Origin: an uncultured Bacilli bacterium
GTDB taxonomy: Bacteria; Bacillota_I; Bacilli_A; RF39; UBA660
Assembly (NCBI GenBank): GCA_947584955.1
Contig: CANPWS010000009.1
Location: 1-16,021, forward strand
Direction: 5' to 3'
DNA: 16,021 nt
The notes under the pieces were generated by a model. That model did not search any database and was not told the origin of the DNA. It worked only from the letters and a program-made list of their open reading frames with translations. Shown here piece after piece: positions 6,788 through 14,115 of this stretch (positions are counted from its first letter, which is position 1; each line of letters starts with the position of its first letter). The translations under genes were made by a program, and so were the position numbers.

Positions 6788-7684
6788 TCACTCCATTCTT
6801 TGCCCAACTGTTTTCTTTTTACTAAGTACATAAGTACTAGAATCTTTTACTAATATACTATCACAATATGGACAAGTAGCCGAAGCATTAATGTCTACAG
6901 GTGCTCCACAGTTAGGACATTTTTCTATAGTTTTATGATCTACACTTGATTTTATAAATGAAAGTTCATATTCAATTATTGCTTTTTTCTTATCCGTTCC
7001 TCTTACAACATTTTTAGTATTTTGTTCTATTACATAATCATAACACTTAACTTTTAAATAAACAGATAAATTAATTACATTGTTTTCATTAGTAATTCCA
7101 ATTATTTTTATATCTTCTAATTCTATTTCGCTCATAATATTTTGTTGCATTTTTAATTTTAAAGTTTCTAGTTGCGACAAATACATATTATATAATTCAT
7201 CTGTTGTTAAATTTCTTATTGTATCAGTGTCAAAATTACTCCATGCATACTGAATATCACGATAAATTTTGAATGCTTTAGCTTTGAAATCAGCTATATT
7301 TAAATCAGGATCAACGCTTTTAATTGTATCTATAAATACTTCATTATAATTGTTTTCGTTGATATTATTCTTGTTATTAACTTTAGAATTAGCTTTTCTA
7401 CTCTTTAAACAAATATAAACAATAATTACAATTACAATAAAAATAGTTATAACATCAACAATAGTAATACTACTTCCACTATAATTACTATTAGAAACAC
7501 TGTCGTAATTAGATGATTGACTCCAATCACTACCAGTGTCCCAACTGCTTCCAGAATCATAATCCCAACTACTTCCAGAATCATAATCATAATCCCATCC
7601 TGAATCAGCTTTAATAGGCAATAACATTACGCTAAAACCTAAAATCAAAATTATTAGAATTGTTATTTTATTCATTTTTTTCAT
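6788..7684 (-). CDS. Membrane-anchored Tim44-like protein with zinc ribbon
   Basis: A 298-residue protein. A signal peptide or first membrane segment covers residues 7-26. An external linker (27-71) is rich in Trp, Asp, Tyr, Ser and Gly, with WDYDSGSS-type repeats, and is followed by a second membrane segment (73-93). The cytoplasmic part has a Tim44-like domain (about 115-245) and a zinc ribbon (Cys256, 259, 271, 274). First gene of the Tim44-Tim44-SPFH unit and the likely membrane anchor of a complex comparable to B. subtilis YdjG/YdjH/YdjI (inference). Only a GGTGAT-type ribosome site precedes the ATG at 7684; a second ATG three codons in (7675) is possible. I found no convincing promoter in the 88 bases upstream. 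Confidence 0.78.
   Translation of the reverse strand: MKKMNKITILIILILGFSVMLLPIKADSGWDYDYDSGSSWDYDSGSSWDTGSDWSQSSNYDSVSNSNYSGSSITIVDVITIFIVIVIIVYICLKSRKANSKVNNKNNINENNYNEVFIDTIKSVDPDLNIADFKAKAFKIYRDIQYAWSNFDTDTIRNLTTDELYNMYLSQLETLKLKMQQNIMSEIELEDIKIIGITNENNVINLSVYLKVKCYDYVIEQNTKNVVRGTDKKKAIIEYELSFIKSSVDHKTIEKCPNCGAPVDINASATCPYCDSILVKDSSTYVLSKKKTVGQRME
7526..7600 (-). repeat. In-gene 24-base tandem repeat coding WDYDSGSS
   Basis: A 24-base unit is repeated about two to three times within the Tim44-like membrane protein gene, encoding WDYDSGSS-like units between its two hydrophobic segments. The copies differ at few positions, so the array could change length by slippage. Confidence 0.7.
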
Positions 7685-7772
7685 ATTATCACCACTTTAT
7701 TACTTTAAATTTTTATTTACAAAATATAATTTTTATTTAGTAATTATTTTAAATCGTGGTCCATTATATTTA

Positions 7773-8741
7773 TTATTCTGTTCTTAATGCTTCAACTGGA
7801 TCTTTTTTACTTGCTACTCTACTTGGAATAAGTCCTGCTATTAAAGTTAAAGAAATACTTATTATAATAAGGATTAATCCTCCTAATAATGGTAATGATG
7901 CTACTCCTACTCCTACTAAATGTTTAATCAATATATTTATAAATACATTTAATATAATAGTAATTAATATTCCAAGTGTTCCTGAAACTAATCCTATTAT
8001 CATAGTTTCAGCATTAAATACTCTTGATACATCTTTCTTACTAGCACCAATTGCTCTTAATATTCCTATTTCTTTAGTTCTTTCTAATACTGAAATATAT
8101 GTTATTATTCCAATCATTATTGATGATACTACTAATGAAATAGCTACAAAGGCAATAAGTACATAACTAACAACATTAACAACTGATGTAACAGAACTCA
8201 TCATAAGTCCAACAATATCAGTATAATTAATTACTTTATCTAATTCGTTATTATCTGTTCTTTCTTTATTATATTTTTCTATGATATTTTCTATTTCTTC
8301 TTTTGAATCAAAATCTTTTGGATATATATTAATACTACTAGGATATTCTTTGTCTACTATTCCTAATGTACTTAAATTTCCTTCATATGTTGAATTTTGC
8401 ATATTCTTCATTAAACTTAATAATTCTTCTTGAGATAAAGTTGAAATATAGTACTTTTGTTCATCTGTTAAATTACTTATATCAAAATTATTATTAAATT
8501 CTAATCCTGTTAAAATATTGATGTTAGAGTTTGCAAGTTGTGATTTTGCAATTTCTGTCTCCAAAGTTTTTTCAATTGCATGATCTGTTAAACTCTTTAA
8601 GTATCCTATACTTCCATAACTATTTCCAGATATTCTTTCTTCATTTGGTTTAATTATTCCTACTATTTTTATTTCTTCTGCATTATCTACTTTATTTTTT
8701 AAGAAATCTTTATCATCTCTCTTGTCAACCCATATATTATT
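7773..8741 (-). CDS. C-terminal part of frameshifted ABC transporter: FtsX-like permease domain
   Basis: This frame continues the upstream ATPase/permease gene after a single-base frame difference at the A6 run 8740-8745. Read with a -1 shift it adds 322 residues and gives an 879-residue protein in total. It starts with an extracellular region (KIVGIIKPNEE), then an FtsX-like core with three or four membrane helices, including LERTKEIGILRAIGASKKDV and the terminal PSRVASKKDPVEALRTE typical of MacB/FtsX permeases. There is no ribosome site of its own: the best internal start would be a TTG at 8564, well inside the conserved domain. It is either the second half of a gene broken by a mutation or sequence error, or is made by programmed slippage. 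No terminator is evident after the stop. Confidence 0.8.
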   Translation of the reverse strand, partial: NNIWVDKRDDKDFLKNKVDNAEEIKIVGIIKPNEERISGNSYGSIGYLKSLTDHAIEKTLETEIAKSQLANSNINILTGLEFNNNFDISNLTDEQKYYISTLSQEELLSLMKNMQNSTYEGNLSTLGIVDKEYPSSINIYPKDFDSKEEIENIIEKYNKERTDNNELDKVINYTDIVGLMMSSVTSVVNVVSYVLIAFVAISLVVSSIMIGIITYISVLERTKEIGILRAIGASKKDVSRVFNAETMIIGLVSGTLGILITIILNVFINILIKHLVGVGVASLPLLGGLILIIISISLTLIAGLIPSRVASKKDPVEALRTE

Positions 8742-10411
8742 TTTTCTTCTCCACTTTCTATAAGTGATTTTACATATTCTTCATCTTCACTTTTATCTAT
8801 ATATACATTACCAGATTTTTGATAATATGATGTTGATAATACTAATTTAAATTTTAAATTAAGCATATCACTGTATTCGTATGTTATATCTTTATTTTCA
8901 TTCATAAATTTTGTTTCTTGACCTGTAAGTATTTTACTTATTGCTTCTTTTAAGCTTGAAGTATCTCCTACTCCAAGTGAATATAAAGTATAATCACTTA
9001 TTTCATTGTTATCATCTAAAATTAAGACTACTTCATTATATTCTTTAGGCCATTTTCCTGATAATAATGTATATTGTTCTTTTAATAATTTTTCATTATC
9101 TAAAAGTTGTTCAAATACTTCAGTTTGTGCATAGCTAGCAGAATCTCCCATGCTACTAGATAATTCACTCATTCCCATGAATTCTTCCATTCCTAATGAT
9201 TTGAATATTTCGTTTGGTGAAGATTTTACAATACCATTTGAATAGTCAGCATTATATATATTTAAAGTTATATTATAACCATATTGTATTGCATTAGTAT
9301 AATCAGTTATTTTATTTTTTTCTATATATTTTTTAAATTCATGTAAATCATTTGTTTTAATTTCATTTGACATTGTTTCTATAACATTATTCATAATATT
9401 ATTTATATAAACTTTATCAAATGGATGCTCTTTATTTTCATTCATTCCCATCATCGATACCATCATGCTAGACATATCGACATTTTGTTTATATATTGAG
9501 ATAGGATAGGTACTTAATGTATCTTCCTCTATTGAATCTATATAGTTTTGAACTCCTGATGAAAGGGATAATATTAAGGCTATTCCAATTATTCCTATAC
9601 TTCCTGCAAATGCAGTTAAAAAAGTTCTTCCTTTTTTTGTCATTAAGTTATTTAAACTTAATGATAAGGCAGTTTTAATTGACATTGATTTTTTACCTTT
9701 AGTAGTAAATGTTTTTTCTTTCTTTTCTTCATGAGTATATGGTTTAGAATCAGAAACAATATTTCCATCTAATAATTTTATTATTCTTGATGAATATTTT
9801 TCAGCCAATTCAGGATTATGAGTAACCATTATAATTAATTTATCTTTAGATATAGATTTTAATATTTCCATTATTTGTACGCTTGTTTTTGAATCTAAGG
9901 CTCCAGTTGGTTCATCTGCAAGTATTATATCAGGATCGTTTACTAATGCTCTAGCTATTGCTACTCTTTGCATTTGACCACCAGATAACTGATTTGGTTT
10001 TTTATGTATCTGATCTTTTAATCCAACTTCTTCTAAAACTTTTTTTGCTCTTTTCTTTCTCTCTGCTGCCCCTATTCCAGATAAGGTAAGAGCTAATTCG
10101 ACATTAGCAAGTACTGTTTGATGAGTTATTAAATTATAGTTTTGAAACACGAACCCTACATTGTGATTTCTATAAATATCCCAATCACTATCTTTATATT
10201 GTTTGGTACTTTTACCATTTATAATTAAATCTCCTTTAGTATAATCATCTAATCCTCCAATTATATTAAGTAATGTTGTCTTACCACATCCAGAAGGTCC
10301 TAGTATTGATACAAATTCACTTTCCCTAAAATCTATACTAATTCCCTTTAATGCACTGACTTTAGTATCAGATGAAATATAATCTTTCTTTATATTTTTT
10401 AACTCTAACAT
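8699..10411 (-). CDS. MacB-like ABC transporter: ATPase plus first permease segment (frameshifted)
   Basis: An ABC ATPase fused to an FtsX-type permease, the layout of MacB-family transporters that typically export peptides or drugs or act as mechanotransmitters; the substrate is unknown. ATPase motifs in order: Walker A GPSGCGKTT (38-46), Q-loop FVFQNYN (87-93), signature LSGGQMQR (142-149), Walker B DIILADEP (161-168), D-loop ALDS (171-174) and switch His198. A membrane helix (about 266-285) and an extracellular domain follow. The frame stops at 8699 after 570 residues, before the remaining permease helices, which lie in another frame downstream. The last 13 residues are probably out-of-frame sequence. 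AGGAGGAGG precedes the ATG at 10411. The gene follows the PAP2 gene by 45 bases, so the two may be co-transcribed. Confidence 0.88.
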   Translation of the reverse strand: MLELKNIKKDYISSDTKVSALKGISIDFRESEFVSILGPSGCGKTTLLNIIGGLDDYTKGDLIINGKSTKQYKDSDWDIYRNHNVGFVFQNYNLITHQTVLANVELALTLSGIGAAERKKRAKKVLEEVGLKDQIHKKPNQLSGGQMQRVAIARALVNDPDIILADEPTGALDSKTSVQIMEILKSISKDKLIIMVTHNPELAEKYSSRIIKLLDGNIVSDSKPYTHEEKKEKTFTTKGKKSMSIKTALSLSLNNLMTKKGRTFLTAFAGSIGIIGIALILSLSSGVQNYIDSIEEDTLSTYPISIYKQNVDMSSMMVSMMGMNENKEHPFDKVYINNIMNNVIETMSNEIKTNDLHEFKKYIEKNKITDYTNAIQYGYNITLNIYNADYSNGIVKSSPNEIFKSLGMEEFMGMSELSSSMGDSASYAQTEVFEQLLDNEKLLKEQYTLLSGKWPKEYNEVVLILDDNNEISDYTLYSLGVGDTSSLKEAISKILTGQETKFMNENKDITYEYSDMLNLKFKLVLSTSYYQKSGNVYIDKSEDEEYVKSLIESGEEKIIYGLTREMIKIS

Positions 10412-10456
10412 GTTTTCCTCCTCCTATTATGATATGCTCTTATCTATAGTTTATTG

Positions 10457-11095
10457 CTATTTATCTTTTTCTATTTTTAAATATTTTGATGTAAAATGTG
10501 TAAAAATTATTAAATAACTTATACTTACTAAGTATCCTCCTATAACATCGGATGCATAATGTACTCCAAGATATATTCGGCTTATTCCAATCATTACTAT
10601 TAGTATTATTAAAAACATATTTATGATGATTTTTGTACTTTTTTTATACGAACTTTTACTTATTAAATAAATTATAAATCCATAAAAAATACATGCTACC
10701 ATTGAATGACCACTTGGAAAGCTATAACCTTTTTCAGTAATTATCATTATATCTATTGGTCTTTCTCTTTTAAATATTATTTTTAATATACTATTTAAAA
10801 ATACATCATTTGCTAAATTTAAAAGTATAAAGTATCTCAGTTGTTTTAATTTCTTTAAAAATAACACTACTACACAGATTATTATAATAAATTTAACACC
10901 TGCTAAGGCAGTTATCATTTTAAATATTCTAGTTACTTTATCTGATTTTAGCTTTATGATTAAATTATATATTTTTGTATCTATGATATTATCATTTATT
11001 TTTATTAAATAAAGAGCTATTATTAGAAATAATATAATACATATAGTTGATATAATCCATTTCATTTTTTCATATTTACGTTTTTCTTTGCTCAT
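10457..11095 (-). CDS. PAP2-family membrane phosphatase
   Basis: A 212-residue integral membrane acid phosphatase of the PAP2/PgpB type. All three catalytic motifs are present: KxxxxxxRP (Lys105 to Arg112-Pro113), PSGH (127-130) and SRIYLGVH (172-179, SRx5H). About five to six membrane segments are visible (15-32, 66-80, 88-106, 131-146, 156-172, 185-200). Relatives dephosphorylate undecaprenyl pyrophosphate or phosphatidylglycerol phosphate; the substrate cannot be decided from sequence, but a role in lipid-carrier recycling would complement the PopT-like protein in this window. The ATG at 11095 is preceded by a GTGAT-type site, not a full AGGAGG. It is probably first in a unit with the ABC transporter gene. 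Confidence 0.92.
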   Translation of the reverse strand: MSKEKRKYEKMKWIISTICIILFLIIALYLIKINDNIIDTKIYNLIIKLKSDKVTRIFKMITALAGVKFIIIICVVVLFLKKLKQLRYFILLNLANDVFLNSILKIIFKRERPIDIMIITEKGYSFPSGHSMVACIFYGFIIYLISKSSYKKSTKIIINMFLIILIVMIGISRIYLGVHYASDVIGGYLVSISYLIIFTHFTSKYLKIEKDK

Positions 11096-11134
11096 TTTAT
11101 CACACTTTCTAATATATAAATAATCATTGTTTTA

Positions 11135-11163
11135 ATTATACTACGTTTTTATATTATTTTAAA
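11135..11163 (-). promoter_or_regulatory. Sigma-A promoter upstream of the PAP2 gene
   Basis: On the minus strand TTTAAA (11158-11163), a 17-base spacer and a perfect TATAAT (11135-11140). Initiation near 11128 leaves a leader of about 33 bases. The -35 box is weak (four of six). Confidence 0.5.
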
Positions 11164-11207
11164 GTATTTCACATAATTTCCCTTAAATTTATATTTATTT
11201 TAATTTT

Positions 11208-11239
11208 ATAAAAAGTAAGCTTTGTTTTAAGTTTACTTT
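11208..11239 (-). terminator. Intrinsic terminator of the scpA-scpB-pdp operon
   Basis: On the minus strand AAAGTAA pairs with TTACTTT (11212-11218 with 11233-11239). After one A-C mismatch, CTT pairs with AAG around a short loop. A TTTTTAT tract follows. The stem begins inside the pdp stop codon (11238-11240). Confidence 0.68.
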
Positions 11240-12503
11240 ATTTAATTATTTCATATATTAAAGTTGGTTTTTGAACCATTTCATCAGATATTTCAAAACA
11301 ATTTATATTTGCTTCTTCTAATTTTTTATTTGAATATATTGTATATATAACTTCTCCAACATTTACATAATCATTAATATTTTTATTAACAATTATTCCT
11401 GATGAATAATCTATTTTATCTTCTTTATTTATTCTGCCAGATCCTACTAATGATGCTAATTTACCTAATTTTAATGCATCTAATTTAGTTAAATATCCTT
11501 CTTTATTAGATTTTATTTCACACTTATATTTACTTTTAGGTATTTGTTCAAGATTTCCATGTTGATAATTTATAAATTCAACAAATTTTTGATATGCTTT
11601 TCCATTTTCAATATTTTCGTATACTTTTGTTTTGGCTTCTTCATAGGTTATCCCAAGTCCTAAACTTACCATATAGCTTGATATTTCTACACATAATTCA
11701 TATAATGTTCCTTTTTTCTTATTTTGTAATATTTCTTGTGCTTCTTCTACTTCTAAAGCATTTCCTATATTATTTCCAAGAGGAGTATCCATATTAGTAA
11801 CTAGGCATACTACTTCTATACCATTTTCTTTTCCTATAGATACCATTAATTTTGCCAGTCTTCTAGCATCTGTTATATTTTTTATTAAAGCTCCTGTTCC
11901 TAATTTTAAATCAATTACTAATTTTTTTGAACCACAGGCAATTTTTTTACTCATTATTGAACTTGCTATTAATGGTACAGATTCTACTGTTGCGGTTACA
12001 TCTCTTAGTGCATATATTTTTTTATCTGCTATTACTAAATTATCTGTTTGACTAACTATTGATAATCCAATATTTTTTATTTCTTCTAAAAATTCATCTG
12101 TGGATAAATTTACGTTAAATCCTGGTATTGATTCTAATTTATCGATTGTTCCTCCAGTATATCCTAATCCTCTTCCACTCATTTTTGCTACATGTACTTG
12201 GCATGATGCTACTATAGGTGCTACTATTAATGTTGTTTTATCTCCAACTCCACCAGTTGAATGTTTATCAACAACATTAGGTATTTCTGATAAATTTATA
12301 ACATTTCCACTATTTAACATATGTTTTGTTAAACTATAAACTTCTTTATCTGTCATGTCATTTATTGTTATTGCCATAAGTAAAGCACTCATTTGATAAT
12401 CTTTTATTTCACCATTTACAAATGATTCTACTACATATTTTATTTCTTCATCTGTTAATTCATATTTTTCTCTTTTTTTATTTATTATATCAATTACATT
12501 CAT
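11238..12503 (-). CDS. pdp: Pyrimidine-nucleoside phosphorylase
   Basis: Cleaves thymidine, deoxyuridine and/or uridine with phosphate to the base plus (deoxy)ribose 1-phosphate, a cytosolic salvage and catabolic step. At 421 residues it matches the family. Diagnostic segments are VDKHSTGGVGDKTT (78-91, phosphate-binding loop), KMSGRGLGYTGGTIDKLES (107-125), ALRDVTATVES and SSIMSKKIACGSK in the substrate site, then LKLGTGA. It resembles Bacillus Pdp more than the narrower E. coli DeoA, but substrate range cannot be fixed here. The ATG is 5 bases after the scpB stop and its AAGGGGA ribosome site lies within the scpB tail, so translation is likely coupled. It is the last gene of the operon and ends at a terminator. 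Confidence 0.95.
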   Translation of the reverse strand: MNVIDIINKKREKYELTDEEIKYVVESFVNGEIKDYQMSALLMAITINDMTDKEVYSLTKHMLNSGNVINLSEIPNVVDKHSTGGVGDKTTLIVAPIVASCQVHVAKMSGRGLGYTGGTIDKLESIPGFNVNLSTDEFLEEIKNIGLSIVSQTDNLVIADKKIYALRDVTATVESVPLIASSIMSKKIACGSKKLVIDLKLGTGALIKNITDARRLAKLMVSIGKENGIEVVCLVTNMDTPLGNNIGNALEVEEAQEILQNKKKGTLYELCVEISSYMVSLGLGITYEEAKTKVYENIENGKAYQKFVEFINYQHGNLEQIPKSKYKCEIKSNKEGYLTKLDALKLGKLASLVGSGRINKEDKIDYSSGIIVNKNINDYVNVGEVIYTIYSNKKLEEANINCFEISDEMVQKPTLIYEIIK

Positions 12504-12508
12504 ATTAA

Positions 12509-13069
12509 TTATTCCCCTTTTTCAATATATTTTGAATGAAATAAATCTTTTTCATTATCCTCTTCTTCATATATTTCTTCTATTTTTGGTAATTCTTCTT
12601 TACTAGAAAGTCCAAAATAATCTAAAAATTCATCTGTTGTTTTATATAAAGTTGGTTTACCAGGTAATGTACTTTTTCCACATTCTTTTATTAATCCTTT
12701 TGCTAATAATCTTTTTACTAAGTATGCTGAATCTATTCCTCTTAAATTATCTACTTCTATTCTTGTAATTGGTTCATTATATGCTATAATTGCTAACACT
12801 TCTAAAGCTGGATTGGATAATATTTCACTTTTTGATTCTGTTAATAATTTTTTATAATATTCTTTATGTTCTTCTTTTGTTGTTAATTTAAATGTATTTC
12901 CTAAAAAATTTATTCTTAATCCTCTATCTTCATTTTCATAATTTTTTTTTAATTTATATATTAGTTCTTTAGCTATATTTTCATCTACTTCAAGTATTTC
13001 ACAAACTTGTTCTAATGTTAATCCTAAATCTCCTTGTACATATAATAATCCTTCAAGTACTGCTAGCAT
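12509..13069 (-). CDS. scpB: Segregation and condensation protein B
   Basis: ScpB dimerises and binds ScpA, which bridges SMC heads, forming the condensin that compacts and segregates the chromosome. The 186-residue protein has two winged-helix domains: N-terminal LEGLLYVQGDLGLTLEQVCEIL (5-26) and a second with the conserved LEVLAIIAYNEPITRIEVDNLRG, followed by LLAKGLIKECGKSTLPGKPTLYKTT, both hallmarks of ScpB. An acidic tail follows. The ATG lies 4 bases after the scpA stop; GAGGT 7 bases before it overlaps the scpA end, so the two are translationally coupled. Confidence 0.95.
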   Translation of the reverse strand: MLAVLEGLLYVQGDLGLTLEQVCEILEVDENIAKELIYKLKKNYENEDRGLRINFLGNTFKLTTKEEHKEYYKKLLTESKSEILSNPALEVLAIIAYNEPITRIEVDNLRGIDSAYLVKRLLAKGLIKECGKSTLPGKPTLYKTTDEFLDYFGLSSKEELPKIEEIYEEEDNEKDLFHSKYIEKGE

Positions 13070-13073
13070 GTTA

Positions 13074-13799
13074 TTACCTCATTTCTAGATAAATATTATC
13101 AAAATTTTTATCTTGATTTATATAAATTGTCTTTTCTTTAGCCATCTCTAATATTGATATGAATGTTACTGCTATATAGTTTTTGTTTACTATGTCAAAT
13201 AACTCTGTAAATTCAACTTTACCTTTTTCTGATAATATTTTTTTGATACTTTCTTTTCTTTCTCTTACATTGTATTCTTTATTGGTGATTTTTGTTTTTA
13301 ATGGTTTTTCAAAATTTTTTCTTTCTAAAAAGCTTTGAAATGCTAAAACTAATTTTTCTATACTTTCTTCTTCATTATAAATATTCGATTCCTCTATATA
13401 GTTTTCAATATTTTCTGGAGATTTTATATATATTTTGTTTCTTTCTGTTTCTAAATCTTTTAATTTTAATGATGCTTCTTTATATTTTTTGTACATTTCT
13501 AATTTACTAATTAATTTTTCACGGCTTACTTCCTCTTCATCTGATTCTTCTTTATCTTCTTCATTTTCACTTTTAGGAAGTAATGACTTTGATTTTATCT
13601 CCATAAGTTCTGCAGCCATAACTAAATATGAAGATGCTATATTTATATTTAATTCTTCCATTTTATTTATATAGTCTAAATAGCTTTTGGTTATTTCATC
13701 GATTGATATTTCATAAATATCTATATTTGATTGTTTTATTAAATGAAGTAATAAATCTAAAGGGCCTTCAAATTCATCTATTTTGATGTTATAGTCCAT
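13074..13799 (-). CDS. scpA: Segregation and condensation protein A (kleisin)
   Basis: The kleisin subunit linking SMC heads with ScpB. At 241 residues it is of normal length. The N-terminal signature is clear: FEGPLDLLLHLIKQSNIDIYEI (9-30) followed by ISSYL-type helix residues and YLVMAAELMEIKSKSLLP (58-75). A charged Glu-rich middle segment follows, then a C-terminal winged helix (VEFTELFDIVNKNYIAVTFISILEMAK). It starts 2 bases after the stop of the small upstream gene, using an AGGGA within that gene's last codons. No smc gene is in the window. Confidence 0.95.
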   Translation of the reverse strand: MDYNIKIDEFEGPLDLLLHLIKQSNIDIYEISIDEITKSYLDYINKMEELNINIASSYLVMAAELMEIKSKSLLPKSENEEDKEESDEEEVSREKLISKLEMYKKYKEASLKLKDLETERNKIYIKSPENIENYIEESNIYNEEESIEKLVLAFQSFLERKNFEKPLKTKITNKEYNVRERKESIKKILSEKGKVEFTELFDIVNKNYIAVTFISILEMAKEKTIYINQDKNFDNIYLEMR

Positions 13800-13801
13800 A
13801 T

Positions 13802-14053
13802 TTATTCCCTAATTTTAAGCCAAAAAGCTCCAAATTCTGTTTTTATTCCTATATTTGGTCTATCATAGTAGTATACTTTATATCCTATGCCTACACATTC
13901 TGATACACTTCCATCATCATATTCATGAATTTTATTTTCTATACAATATTTAGCATCCTTTCCATCTTTTATTCTGAAATATTCTGAGATGAATACATAC
14001 CCCCATCCTAATAATATTACTGGAATTACTAATCCTAGTACTTTCTTTATCAT
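13802..14053 (-). CDS. Small membrane-anchored protein of unknown function
   Basis: An 83-residue protein not recognised by family. Residues 1-4 are basic and 5-24 form one hydrophobic segment (signal anchor or signal peptide). The remaining 60 residues would then be outside, with two cysteines (37 and 53), an aromatic-rich YKVYYYDRPNIGIKT segment and the ending FGAFWLKIRE. It has its own promoter, whose -35 box lies in the rplT terminator, and a GGTGAT ribosome site 5 bases before the ATG. Only 2 bases separate it from scpA, so it leads the scpA-scpB-pdp operon. The tight coupling and good translation signals argue that it is real. Confidence 0.75.
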   Translation of the reverse strand: MIKKVLGLVIPVILLGWGYVFISEYFRIKDGKDAKYCIENKIHEYDDGSVSECVGIGYKVYYYDRPNIGIKTEFGAFWLKIRE

Positions 14054-14070
14054 TTTCTATCACCATTATA

Positions 14071-14099
14071 ATTGTATCACAAAAAATAAAGCATCTCAA
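14071..14099 (-). promoter_or_regulatory. Sigma-A promoter of the scpA-scpB-pdp operon
   Basis: On the minus strand TTGAGA (14094-14099), a 17-base spacer and TACAAT (14071-14076) preceded by TG (TGATACAAT): five-of-six matches for both boxes plus an extended -10. The -35 lies inside the loop and stem of the rplT terminator. Initiation near 14064 would place the GGTGAT ribosome site at the very 5' end of the mRNA. An alternative TATAAT at 14065-14070 would start downstream of the ribosome site. Confidence 0.6.
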
Positions 14100-14115
14100 T
14101 AGATACTTTATTTTT
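14081..14115 (-). terminator. Intrinsic terminator of infC-rpmI-rplT
   Basis: On the minus strand positions 14115-14101 pair with 14096-14082 to give a 15-base stem (10 A/T-rich pairs, one U-G wobble, then ATCT/AGAT) with a four-base loop, followed by a T-run. The wobble would be a C-A mismatch on the other strand, so the hairpin favours minus-strand RNA. The stem overlaps the rplT stop codon. Confidence 0.85.

Noticed and set aside
6783..6791. GTG start overlapping the stop of the upstream Tim44-like gene
   Set aside because: The GGAG overlaps this GTG; the ATG at 6782 has proper 8-base spacing.
7526..7600. Short regular repeats considered as a CRISPR-like array
   Set aside because: They are in-frame coding repeats with no spacers and no cas genes nearby.
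7756..8166. 136-residue plus-strand open frame opposite the FtsX-like permease
   Set aside because: It mirrors the permease helices in antisense, has no ribosome site, and shows only the hydrophobic composition expected of the complement.
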